This document shows positions 11,900 through 22,434 of a stretch of DNA of 64,000 nt, in pieces. The notes under the pieces were generated by a model. It ran no database searches. It had not been told where the DNA came from and saw nothing but the letters and a program-made list of their open reading frames with translations. The stretch's first letter is position 1, and each line of letters opens with the position of its first letter. Origin of the DNA: Chinchilla lanigera (lineage: Eukaryota > Chordata > Mammalia > Rodentia > Chinchillidae); contig NW_004955487.1 of NCBI RefSeq assembly GCF_000276665.1, forward strand, positions 3,958,506 through 4,022,505, given 5' to 3'. The position numbers and the translations under genes were made by a program.

Positions 11900-12185
11900 A
11901 CTCTTTAAGAGCTTTTCCTGCTCAGCGGCTGGTTTATCTTAAACTGTCGAAGTTGATAGCCCAATGCACTTTTTGATGTAACTATGATGGTTTTAGGAGA
12001 TGTAGACATGATTTTTTATAGTGTGAGAAAGAAAAATAGAACTGAATATATGATAATGATGAATCCTTCGACTTTTGTGTCTCAAATTGCTTCCAGGCAT
12101 GAGTTATTGCATAATAATTCATGCCCTGTTGTGTCTTACTGCTTAATAAGCATACGGAAAGCGGGTGTGTGGAATTGCCTTTATG
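11900..12185. promoter_or_regulatory. Unique AT-rich block with a 28-bp near-palindrome
   Basis: A non-repetitive block between a microsatellite and an ID-B1 SINE. A 28-bp imperfect palindrome at 12097-12124 has arms GCATGAGTTATT and AATAATTCATGC around a central GCAT. Its core contains TTGCATAA, a C/EBP-like or POU-like half-site arrangement. Such a block is typical of conserved non-coding elements. Function is inferred only. Confidence 0.35.
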
Positions 12186-12565
12186 TTGTCACAATGCTGC
12201 TGTCCCGGTCTTCCTGCTCAGAGGCAAGCAGAGCCATAGCCCCTGACTGAAAGAAGCATCATGGGCCCAGCAGGGCCATCCAGGGGCTGCAGGACCAGGA
12301 GCCAGGGGAGAAAGTTCTGTGACATCAACTTCTTCCACCAAAAGGGAGGATTTGTACATGGAAGTGTGGCCTTGGGCTGCCTCTCTGCACGTCTCAGGCT
12401 TTGATGAGCCTGTGTCGGGCTTGGTGCTGGGTGTGTACATTAGAGCCAGCAGCACAGCTCAGGTACAATGGTCTGTTCACATTTGCCTGGGCATCCCCTA
12501 GACTGGCCTCAGTACAGCAGTCCAGTCAGTCTCAAATGGTTTGGTCCAAATTCCCCCCACCCCCC

Positions 12566-12754
12566 TTTTTACGTACTGGAGATTGAACCCAGGGCCTTTG
12601 CACTGAACTATATCCCCAGCCCTTCTCATTTTAAAATTTTGAGGCAGGGTCTCACTAAGTCACTAAATTGCCCTGGCTGCACTAGAACTTGGGGTCCTCC
12701 TGCCTCAGCTTCCTAGAGTGCTGGGAATTTAGGCATGCACAACCATACCTGGCT
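12566..12754 (-). mobile_element. B1-dID dimeric SINE (antisense)
   Basis: The plus strand reads GTACTGGAGATTGAACCCAG and CTATATCCCCAGCCC (ID part). It then reads TTTTGAGGCAGGGTCTCACT and CCTCCTGCCTCAGCTTCC (B1 part), ending ACCATACCTGGCT. The B1 part lacks the 29-bp internal duplication, so this is an older dimeric family than the young B1s elsewhere in the window. Confidence 0.85.
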
Positions 12755-13454
12755 GTGAGATCCTTCACAGGTTTTGGTCCCGTGGCTCATCTGCTCACTA
12801 GATTTTGGTTTCCCTGCAGACAGATGCATGCTTGGAGCACATGCCCAGGTGGTCATAGGGATCCACAGAGTAAAATCAAACCACCCAAGCCCATGAATCT
12901 GTGATCCACATTGGCAAGTCACACTAGGCAGTTGCACCAGGTTGACTCTTTACTCAAATAAACTAATGCAAATAGTTTTCCTAGGCAGCCTAGAAGCATG
13001 TGCAGGGGTGTTTCTCCCCACCAGAGAGCCCATTCAGGGATGTGCTCACAGGCCGTGTGGCTGCATGGAGAACACACAAACTGCCCGCACACTGACTCAT
13101 GGACACGGTGAGCCCCGCCTGCAGTGGGAGGAAGAGGGGCTGGACAATGCCGTGGCTGAGCAGTGGTGTCAGGATCAAGGACTCACACGCAGCGCTAAAT
13201 GGCTGGTCTTGTCCCTCTTCCTCCCTCTGCACAGATGACATGGGTGGGGTCACTTTTCCTCTCTAGACCTCCAAGAGCTTGTGTGCAAACCTAAGACACC
13301 ATCTATGACCTCCAAGGCCCTTCCAGCTGGACTGGTTCCGGCATGGCCAGCTGCTCAGACATCTCGTTCTCTCTCTGGGGCGGAACTGCCCATCCTCCTG
13401 TGGGTCTACCCATGGCCTAATTCCACAGCCTCTGCATGCTCAGCTCATTTTCTT
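12755..13454. other. Unique DNA, nothing recognised
   Basis: About 700 bp of unique sequence between two SINEs. I recognise no repeat, exon or structured motif. The short open frames are chance frames. Confidence 0.5.
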
Positions 13455-13538
13455 CCTTTTTTGGCAGCCCTGGAGATGGAGTCCAGGGCTTGTGCCTGTT
13501 AGACAGACACTGCCACTGAGCTACACCACAGTGCCTCC
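13455..13538 (-). mobile_element. ID SINE
   Basis: CCTTTTTTGGCAGCCCTGGAG, then GTCCAGGGCTTGTGCCTG and GCCACTGAGCTACACCAC, read as the reverse complement of an ID element. The Pol III box A (GTAGCTCAGTGGC) is near its right end and a short A-tail appears as T's on the left. Confidence 0.75.
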
Positions 13539-14669
13539 AAGTTCACTTTGGATTTGGACTTCTGCTTTATTCAGTGTAACACAGTTTTCTCGTCTCTGGG
13601 CTGATATGCAGAGGTAAGAGGCTAAAACTCGATCCAGGCTCATCTTTGAATCCTCAGAGCCCAGGACAGTGCCTGGGCCACCTCCTGATCATCAGCGACC
13701 TTGAGGAGTAAGCAGAGAGGCGCGGTCCCAAGCACGGCTGTCTCTTATGCAAACGAGGAAAGCGTGAAGTTGGATAGGCCTACTAAACCTCAACCTGCTG
13801 CAGGTGTGGAGAGCAGGTACGTGACCTGTGCCAGTGGGGTCAGCAATGCAGGTCTGGGGGCTGTTCATCTATCAAACTGGAGTATCCCTCCTGGAAGGAA
13901 CAGGAGATTCCCTAGAGTTTTGCCCTCAAAGTGTGACCCAGATCTGGCTCAAGGGGAAGCCAACCAAGGGGACCTCACAGGACACCTGCAACACTCTGTC
14001 TTTCTAACATGAAGCTAAGTGCTCCATCCCACTGACAGGAATAAATCCTGTGTGACCTTCACGTGTTCGTACCCTAAACACGGTTAGTGTGTGCTCCCTT
14101 TGCAATATACAGGAGCCAGGTATGATCAAACTATAGCACAGTGAAGGTGAGCTACACCTTTGTTTAAATTTGGCCTTGTGATATAGGCTTATTAAGGGAA
14201 AGGATTTAAAGTGCTTAAAAATCTAACAGAGCACAGAGCACGCTGTGGTTCCAGAAATGATGCATTGCTATGTGGCGTGAAATCCATTACAGGGCACTGT
14301 AAAGCAGTGATTCAGTTGGCACCTGGCCAATTTCAGGAGACGTAGCAATGTGTCCCGGGCCTTCCTGAGGTTCCTATGGCAGCTGGGGTTGGGCAGAGGG
14401 GCCAGGTGCCTTTTAGGCTCTAGAGAGCCACCCTCCTGTCATGTCCTTTTCAATTTGAGACTAGGTTTCCAAGCAGTGCCATGGAGTTGACACATGGATC
14501 TTAAAAATGAGACATCTCCTGCTTTTCTGCCACACCCAGCTCCATTTTGCAAAATCGTCATCTTCATTGGTCCCTCTTGAGGCCCAAGACACATATCTGG
14601 GTGTGGTAATGTCTTGTGGTTCTATCTGGAGCCCACTCCAGGGGGTGGTCCCAGAACTGGAGGAGGATG

Positions 14670-14670
<1 letters not shown>
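13539..14670. other. Unique DNA, possible conserved patches
   Basis: Unique sequence without recognised repeats. An AT-richer patch at about 14050-14330 contains the GTTTAAATTTGG and GGATTTAAAG motifs. No exon is evident. Confidence 0.45.

Positions 14671-14707
<37 letters not shown>
14671..14707 (+). repeat. (TG)n microsatellite
   Basis: About 18 uninterrupted TG dinucleotides. Long uninterrupted length suggests present-day polymorphism. The Cys-Val and Thr-His ORFs across it are artefacts. Confidence 0.97.
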
Positions 14708-14710
<3 letters not shown>

Positions 14711-14888
14711 CCATTTCCCCGGTGCCCAATTTCCCTGGGTGTGTTTCTTCTTCACTATCAGGAAGGTCACATCTGTCCCCCACCTACTCAGCACTGGGAG
14801 AGCCACATGCTGCTGGTGTAGACAGCCCAGTAGGGCTGAGATTTATATTTTATACCTGCCCATTGCTGTTGGTGTCACAGTGGTGAAA

Positions 14889-14945
14889 ATTCACCTTCTC
14901 TCTGCCTCAGTTTCTCTGTCTGTAAAATGGAGATGAAGTATCCAC
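14889..14945 (+). mobile_element. MIR fragment
   Basis: CTCTGCCTCAGTTTCTCTGT, then CTGTAAAATGGAGATGA, is the diagnostic central core of the ancient tRNA-derived MIR SINE in sense orientation. Confidence 0.7.
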
Positions 14946-15270
14946 TTCCATGAGGTTCTTCTGGCTGCCTGGTGCCTGCCTGAGGGCCAGGGTGGTGATG
15001 GTAAGAGGCGTGTTGCTGTCACTCCTACTTTTACAAGTCCCCACTGTCATGGCTGTGCCTGGTGCAGAGCCTTCCACATTGTACACTGCCTGAGCTGACA
15101 TTGCCTGGAGCTTGCTGCAGGTCCCCTCTCCCAGTCACACTGTGGGACAGCTACCTGGAATTTCTATGCAATAAAGGTAACCCTGATTGGACTCCAAAGA
15201 AGCCAAATGTGTGACAGCCTTCCTTTGCAGAAGCAGGGGTTGTTTCCAGATGGAAGATGCCCAGCCTCTC

Positions 15271-15460
15271 CCTCTGTTTGTCATGTGATGGGTTTGTTGT
15301 GTTGTGCAGTTGTACACACTGGCCTATAACTTTGCATATAACAATTGCTCCTACCCGTGTGCTCCTACCCTCTGTTTGTCATGTGATGGGTTTGTTGTGT
15401 TGTGCAGTTGCACACACTGGCCTATAACTTTGCATATAACAATTGCTCCTACCCGTGTGC
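15271..15460 (+). repeat. 98-bp tandem duplication
   Basis: Positions 15271-15362 and 15369-15460 are two copies of a 92-bp segment with period 98, joined by six bases. They begin CCTCTGTTTGTCATGTGATG and end TCCTACCCGTGTGC. I see a single mismatch (T versus C in GTTG-ACACAC). Such near-identity implies a recent duplication. It may be copy-variable or an assembly artefact. Confidence 0.93.
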
Positions 15461-16724
15461 AGGCTGAGGTAGTGAGGACTCCGCTCTGCATCATCCCGGG
15501 GAAGTGTCCCCCACTTCTGCTAGGGGGAGCCGAGCCACCTGCCTCTTATCTCGGCACTCTCCACCATGGTCTTTCGGGGACCTCTGGGGACCTGAGTCAA
15601 GGAGTCAAGTTGATGCCACCTTCCTGCAGCGGAGCTCAGCACGTAGGTAGCATTAATCACCAGACGTTTGAAGCCACCCTGTGGAGACGCCGCCCTAGAA
15701 GCGAGACAGGAAAGTAGCATGGAGCCATTAGGGAAAGACAAGTGCTCCTGACTCTACGGTAGGGCCATGGGACGCCTGCTGTGGCCAGCACTGGTTAGGC
15801 AGGGGAAGGCCAGGAGAAGAAGGCCCTGTCCCTGCCCTTGGGGAGCTTCTGGTTGAGATCATGGCAAAGGGCAGCACCACCCAAGGTGAACGGAAGGGCA
15901 GGTGAACACCAAGGCTATCAGAAGAGGTGGGCAAATGATGTTGTTCCGCAGAGACGCGAAAGAGGCGCTTCAAGATGTGGGGGACACAGTGAAAATGATG
16001 AAGGCCTGGATGGAGAAATGTATATTTGGCTGTGGGGGTTTAGGAGACACAGCCAGAGGGACAGCATTGGCAGGTGAAGGATGTCCGTGTGTGCACCATG
16101 GCAAAGGGGTTCTCATTAGCCAGGGGCCTTGGCTGTGTTTACACAGTAGGTTCTCTTCGTAGGCACCAGGTCAGAAGAGTCTCATGTATGCGCCATGCCT
16201 GGGGTTCTCGTATGTGCAAGCCACACACATAGATGTGAATTTGAGGAACTTTAAACCACAAGATAATGGGAAAGCTCCGGCTGAGATAGGAGGCTGTTCC
16301 GTGTATGCATGGGATGGTGCAGTGTATGCGGGTTGTTTGGGGAGCTGGGGACAGAGGAAGTGCTCCCCCCAGGTGGGTGGGAAGGAAGAAGAGGCATCAG
16401 GAATGCTGGGATGGTCCTTGACCACTTTGCCCAAGGATGCACCACCTTCAACACCTTTTGTGGCTGTAAAACGCATGTTTAACCTGCATTAGTCAGAACT
16501 GCATCCTTGTGTCCCCTCCTGATATAGGATGATGATCACCGCTGTTGGCAAAAATGACCAAGGCTCCAAAAAGCATGTAAACTAGGAGCAGCATGCTGGT
16601 CAAGTGACCCAGTGTGTGTTTGCCTCTTAAAGCACAGAAATGCACTTCAGTGTAGGGCAGGTCGGGACACTGGTCAGCCCAGGAGGCTGTCCCCGGCCAC
16701 CCCTGTCCCCCAAAGGCCGACCCA
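15461..16724. other. Unique DNA, no gene recognised
   Basis: GC-rich unique sequence. Open frames at 15838-16077 and 16184-16492 lack domain or splice support. No repeats are recognised. Confidence 0.5.
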
Positions 16725-17045
16725 ACTCACTTTTCAAATGATAATCACAAAACCAATACCCTGCATGACATAAATTATCTTCATATACAAATCAATATCT
16801 TTCCCCTTCTCCCTCTATAAGGAAGGCAGAGGGTTGTAATTTATTACTCTCTCCTGCTGTGTATAAACTAATTTCTTCTTGTTATGAGGAGAGTTCTAAT
16901 TTGCTGTTTGGAACAAGGCAGCGAATAGAACCTAACTACTTGGGGCAGGCCCTGGAGATTGAATTGAAGTTCAGTTGACCTTGTGCCACAAATTAAGCCG
17001 CAGTCCACTTAAACTGCCAACAGCAATAAATTGAGTTTTGTGCTT
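16725..17045. promoter_or_regulatory. Unique AT-rich block, candidate conserved element
   Basis: A 320-bp non-repetitive block, clearly more AT-rich than its flanks. It has several homeobox/POU-like words: AAATGATAATCAC, CATAAATTATCTTC, ATACAAATC, and TTGTAATTTATTACTC, plus CACAAATTAAGCC. Sequence of this texture in the EIPR1-MYT1L interval often proves conserved, but I cannot test that here. Confidence 0.33.
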
Positions 17046-17751
17046 TGAGGACACCGGCAATGGCACTGGCCAGGACCACAAGGTCTGTGAAGTGCAGAGT
17101 TCTCCTTCCCTACCCCTGTGCCCAGCCCGTCCTCAGGCTCTGCTGTCTGCTTCTCCTGGACGTGTACACTGGTCGAACTTGCATTTGGTCGCTGCTCATC
17201 AGGCCGGTGCCTGGGAACAGCAGCTCCCATGTCTGGTTTGGCAGGGCTGGGAGTAAGGGCAACAAAGTCTGGAGAACTGCCCTGGTATGCAGGAACAGTG
17301 GAATTCTCTAAAGTAAGATGTGTGTGCACAAGAGGTGGGCTGAATTACAGAGGGCACAAGGAGGACTGATGTTAATTTCCTTTTAGTCCGAGAATCTCCT
17401 GCCTGGAATATCCTCTGCCCACAGCTCAGTAATGGATCTCTTCTCAAAGGACTTAGTGTATGGACCGGAAGTAGATCCAGGGGTGGTCAGCTTCGAATGC
17501 GTTGGCGGTTTCAATAAGCTGGTCAAGTGTTTTGTACTTTATAACTGCCTTAAAATAGAACCTAAAAGAAAATGCTGGTCTTTCCCTCATAAATTGTCAG
17601 TCAGCTCTTCTGAGCTCTCAAAGAAGGCAGAGATGGCTCCCTGCCTCCTTCCCTTTTATGTACCTTTTCTTCTGCTTTAATTTCTATCCCATCTGGAGGT
17701 GTTTGCCCTGGCTTAGAGATCTGCCACCATCACCAGTACTGGAAATAGGGA
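17046..17751. other. Unique DNA, no gene recognised
   Basis: No recognised repeat. Overlapping open frames at 17009-17447 on both strands are GC-driven and have no visible domain. Confidence 0.45.
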
Positions 17752-18680
17752 TGAGTAGAAGATGTCCTGACCACCAGGGTGGGAACACGGACTGCTGGCT
17801 TGTTCCATGGTGCTAGTGGGATGCTAGCATGGTTAGCATGGCATTAGTGTGTTGTCAATGTGGATTCATGTGCTGTTCATGTGCTGTTCATATGCTGTAA
17901 GTCTGGTGTTAGCATAGGACCCATGGAAAGCTTGGGAGTTGGCACGTGTCTCACGGTGGCACCTGATGGCATTGTGCATGGGGGTGGAGACTTTGGGGAT
18001 CTTGGATTTCTCCTTTGTGGCTGTTACTTGTCCCTGTCCCCTCCTCAGATGATGTCTTGCCTGGTCTTTCTCTTTACTCATCAATGATGTTTGATAGTCG
18101 ATGGAAGCCCATGTGACGTGAAGCAAGACAATGGTGTGTGGTCCCTAACGCTGCGGCTACCTTTGGCTGTGAGTTGGTGGGCTACTTGTTCATGCTCAGC
18201 CTGGTAACTGCGCAAAGCAGATCCAAGGGGATCTGAGACCGTGGCAGGTGCCCTGGTCTGACTGTTGAAGATGTCCTGACTACCAAGGTTGGAACATGGA
18301 GAGCTGGCCCGTTCCATAATGCTAGTGTGACACTTGCATGGTTAGTGTAGCATTAGTGGGCTATTAACACGTGTTCATGTGGTGTTCATGTGCTGTAAGT
18401 CTAGTGTTAGCACAGTATTGGTGTGGTATTAGTTAATGGGTTGTAGTGTGATGTTAGCATGCAGATAATTTAGTGTTAGTACCATGTTTGTGGGTATTAG
18501 CATGATGTTCACATGCTGTGAGTATGTTAATAGCCTGGGATGTATGCATTGTTAGCATGGTCTTAGGTGGTACTGTGGGGTGGTGGTGCTGCTGCTGCAT
18601 TAGCACGTTGTTAGCATGGGGGTCACATGCTAGTGTGCATTATCATGGTTTTCATGTCTGAGTAATGCCATAGGTGGCCA
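17752..18680 (+). repeat. Degenerate GTTAGCATG repeat region with a ~510-bp offset duplication
   Basis: The segment starting GATGTCCTGACCACCAGGGT at 17761 recurs, diverged, as GATGTCCTGACTACCAAGGT at 18270. The homology runs about 150 bp through TGTTCATGTGCTGTAAGTCT-type sequence. Within and after both copies, short degenerate words recur (GTTAGCATG at 17832, 18453, 18551 and 18610; GTGTTAG; TTCATGTGCTG). It looks like an ancient low-order satellite that has been partly duplicated. Confidence 0.75.
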
Positions 18681-20967
18681 TGGGGTATGTGGATGAGCCC
18701 TGATCGTGGGATTGTGCTTTGGTGCCCAGCCTCCCACTCAAAGGACCACAATCCTCTCTACTGGAACATTGGGTTTGAGGCCCTGCTGGGCAGAGGCCTG
18801 GCATATGGGTGGAGCTCGTGTTTCCTGACCCTCAGCTCTCAGAGGTGCGGCCTTCCTGCTCTCTGGAGCTGCAGCCTGTGTGGGCCCTGTCTTGCACACA
18901 GTCTCTGAGAGGCAGCAAGTTCCAGGGCTGTGCGGGTGCCCAGCCGGATTTGCTCCAGGATCTGTGTCACTGAGGGGTCCTAGAAGAAGAGCCCTGGGAC
19001 AGGCAGAGACCGATGGTTGGTTCTGGTACCTTGAAGTAAGTATGTTCAGTGGTCACACTTAGGGGTTTCTGCTCATCTCTAAAAGAAAATCCTACCCACT
19101 GACAAACCACAAAACTCAGACTTAACAAAATCCACTCTCAAATGTGGCTGGAAATACTTAAGAAAATAAAAACTAAACAAGTACAATCAAAATAACCTGT
19201 GAAGAAATTTTTATGAAAAATAATAATTATGAAATTTACAAAACAGTGATAAAATACCCCAGTATTTAGAATCCCATGAGGGACTTAAGAATACAATGCA
19301 GTCATAAAACAAGAAAAGCACAGGTGTACTTCCAAAAAGCTTGTGGAAAACCAAGGCTTGTGTAATTACTGAACTTTCTCTGTCCCTTTTTTCCTTGTCC
19401 TTTTTCTTCTTTCTCCATTCCCTTTAGCCATCTATCTCTCTGTCTCTCACCACTGGTCCTATGTGTTTTATGTTAAACATGTGCATTCTTTAAAATTTAA
19501 AATATTTGAAGGTTTGACACTAGAAATTAGGTTACCCACAAGAGCATGAAGTTTGTTTTGAGTCTTTGAGGGGCAGTTGCTATTAATAATCATCACACAA
19601 CATATGCATCACCCTTCTCTGCACGAAGGCCGGTCACCTCTGTCTGGTTTACCCTGGTGCTATAGTCCCCTGGGAAGAGTTCCTAGCTTCAGCTTTTCAC
19701 TTCCACAAATCATCCCTTCCATGACCAGCCATGGGTCTCTTCTTGGAGGTTTCTGTAGCATCCAAAACACGAGTGTGCTACTGTTTGCAAGGTGGGCCTG
19801 GGCTGGAAGTGTCAAACAGCACTGTCTCCATGATGACTGGTGTGTACAGTCACTAGAAGGAAGTTTGGAATAACCTCACTGGGTCCCCTGGGGAAGAGCC
19901 AGGCAGGTTCTTTCTCCCTGAGCAATGATCACATTTACTTGATTTGTGACATTTGAGTGAGAATATCTCTGTAGGAAATTCCCAGGGGCTGCCAGTCACT
20001 AGGATGTCAGTGGCCAGGTGTGCGCAGATCAGTGTCTGTCACACAGGGCCACCTCCTCTTCTCTGTGCTGCAGGTAGCAGTGGCCTTGAGTACACGGGCC
20101 TTTGCCTGCAGCAGTGGCACCTGGGCAAACCTGCCACCCCATGCACATAGGCCCGTGCCCCATGGGCTCCCCGCATCAGCTGCCAGGGCACCCCCAGCCT
20201 GCAGGGCCTGGGTATCCCAGGCCCGGCAGTGGGGCCAGAGGGTTGGGGAGGCAGCACGTTGGCTCTGGGTACCCCCTAGTGTGGTTCCAGGCCTGACCCA
20301 TAGCAAGCAGGGTGCTTCTTCCTCTCTCTCTGATGCCAGGCATGGTCTCCAGGGAAGGGCTTTGGAGGACAAAGGTGATTGTCCCCTGCCCTGCCCATCA
20401 GGAAGGACATGCCCCCTGGTGACCAGGCAGCCTGTGAACCCCATTCTGCTTCTTTTCCGTGACTAATCCACACTGGCTCAAAAAGCAAAATCTCCTCTTA
20501 TGGGAGGCACCTGGAGGCAATTCCTTTGGCAATGTGTAGGGTCGGGGCTTTTATAATCCACAAGGATGAGCACTGTACCTTACTGTAGTCTATAAAAAAT
20601 TATTAAGTGCGATAAAAAAACATGGTGAATGTTTACATTTTAAAAATTATTACATTAAAAGGCACATGGTCATGAGTCCCGTCAACATACTCCCATATCG
20701 GAAGTGATACTCTGCCAGATCTGCTGAATAATGTGGGTGAGGACACAGAGTCAGGTTCTGATGAGCCTGCCTTTCTGTTGGGTGGCACTTGGCAGCAGCG
20801 TACACCATATTTCTGATCACCCCTCTTAAAGGCAGTCGGGAAATAGGACTCCAGAGCTGCTGCAGAAAGTGGCCAGAAGGATGGGATAAGCTACGTGTGG
20901 GGGCTGCTATTGTAAGGAGGGTTAATGGCAATATGTCTTTCACTGTAATAATTTTTAAAAAATATTT
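18681..20967. other. Unique DNA with an AT-rich centre
   Basis: No repeats are recognised. The part at 19075-19335 is AT-rich, with TTATGAAAAATAATAATTATG and CAGTCATAAAAC motifs. The part at 20500-20660 has GCGATAAAAAAACATGG. Both are candidate conserved patches. Open frames at 20007-20466 on both strands overlap each other and are GC-driven. Confidence 0.4.
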
Positions 20968-21128
20968 TAACATGCCAGTAAGGTGATGCACACCTATAAT
21001 CCCAGCACTGGGAAGGCTGAGGCAGGAGGAGCGCCACAAGGCCAGCCTGGGCTACATCGTGAGTTCAAGGCTAGCCTGGGACTATATAGTGAAACCTTAT
21101 CTCAAAAATAACAAGATAAAACAAAAAA
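20968..21128 (+). mobile_element. B1 SINE with internal duplication
   Basis: CACACCTATAATCCCAGCAC and GGCTGAGGCAGGAGG are followed by two related blocks, AAGGCCAGCCTGGGCTACAT and GTTCAAGGCTAGCCTGGGAC, and an A-rich tail. The repeated block is the quasi-dimer duplication of B1. Sense orientation, moderately diverged. Confidence 0.87.
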
Positions 21129-21743
21129 ATAAACATTCACTGGAGTGTTTCATCACCTCTGTATTATCTGTGTTGTGAACTATCGAATCCCTTAACAGTT
21201 AATTTTCCACTCAGAAGGTGCATAGCTGAGCTGGCCTGGCACCCTGCCGCTCTGCACCTCTGGCTCTGCCTTCCGTCTGCTGCCCGAACTCCCTCCTCCA
21301 ACAGGCCGGCTCCAGCTCCACCTGTCTGGGGCCTTGGGTGCTTGCGGGTGTCTGCTGATTCTCCAACCTGCAAATGCAGCGTCTGCAGCTCCAGGGGGCT
21401 GTGGTCACCTCAGCGAGGCCGAGAGCTCCCCTCCTGCCCTCTCCAGCCTCTGCACATGCTGAAGTCTAACGCGGCACTGCTCCCGCCCTCACTGGTGTGC
21501 GGCAGCGGGTCACCTCCTCCTTGGGTCTGCACGGGGCTCCCCTCGGCTCTGTCCTTCCTGTCCTTCTCCACCCAGCGCAGCTCCCTTTGGGATAACTCAG
21601 GTGCAGATGGTTTTAGGAAATGCAGAATAAGGCACTAAGGGAGCAAGTAGGTGCCATTATCCCTGTGCCTACCTTGCCTGGGTTTAGCAGGGTCTTCTCC
21701 TCTCTTCCCCACCTCATCTTTTCCCTTCCCTTCATTCTTCTTG

Positions 21744-21931
21744 TGCAGTATTGGGGACTGAAACCAGGTTCTCCACACTGAGCTGTGTACCCCGCCCTTT
21801 TTAGTTTTTTATTTTGAGACAGGATCTTGCTAATTTGCTAAATTTGTCTAGGCTGGGCTTGAACTTGTGACTCTCCTGCCTCAGCCTCCCAGAGTGCTGG
21901 GGTGACAAGCACGCACCAGCATGCCAGGCTG
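21744..21931 (-). mobile_element. B1-dID dimeric SINE (antisense)
   Basis: GTATTGGGGACTGAAACCAG and GAGCTGTGTACCCCGCCC (ID part) precede TATTTTGAGACAGGATCTTG and CTGCCTCAGCCTCCCAGAG (B1 part), ending ATGCCAGGCT. Same dimeric family and orientation as the element about 300 bp downstream. Confidence 0.85.
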
Positions 21932-22237
21932 AGTTCCTCAGGGTCTTGAGAGAATGGGACAGGGCCCAAGGCATCTAAGGGCAGCGAGACTTGGGACAGG
22001 TGAGGGGATTTGGTGATGGGCGCAGGAGGTGGGGCGTGGGTGTGGGCCAGAGCAGAGGTGTGGTCAGGATGCAGGAGAGGAGCCCTTCAGGACTGCTGCC
22101 TGCCCTGCTGTGGGCACGAGGTAGGTACATGGAGGCTGTGTTCAAGGTCGCCCGAGCCTTCCAGATTGGGCAGACAACGGGCACTGGGACAGCTGTGTTT
22201 GTAGCAGCCTCCTATTGGCTGAAAATGTAACTATGTA

Positions 22238-22434
22238 TTTATGATTTTTTTTTTTTCCTGTGCTGGAGATGGAACCCAGGGCCTTCACATTGAGCAGCAT
22301 CCCCAGCCCTTTTTTAAATTTTTTATTTTGAGACAGTCGCTAAGTGGCCCAGGCTGGGACTGAACTTGTGATCCTCTTACTTCAGCCTCCCAGAGTGCTG
22401 GGATCACAGGTGTGTACCACCAGGCCCGGCTTGT
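22238..22434 (-). mobile_element. B1-dID dimeric SINE (antisense)
   Basis: A T run at 22242-22257, then GTGCTGGAGATGGAACCCAG, CATCCCCAGCCC, TTATTTTGAGACAGTCGC and CTTCAGCCTCCCAGAGTGC, ending CCAGGCCCGGCT. It is the second copy of the same family within 500 bp. Confidence 0.87.

Noticed and set aside
11690..11908. Pro-Ser-Phe repeat ORF and Lys-Glu-Gly-Arg ORF
   Set aside because: Translations of the CCTT microsatellite on each strand.
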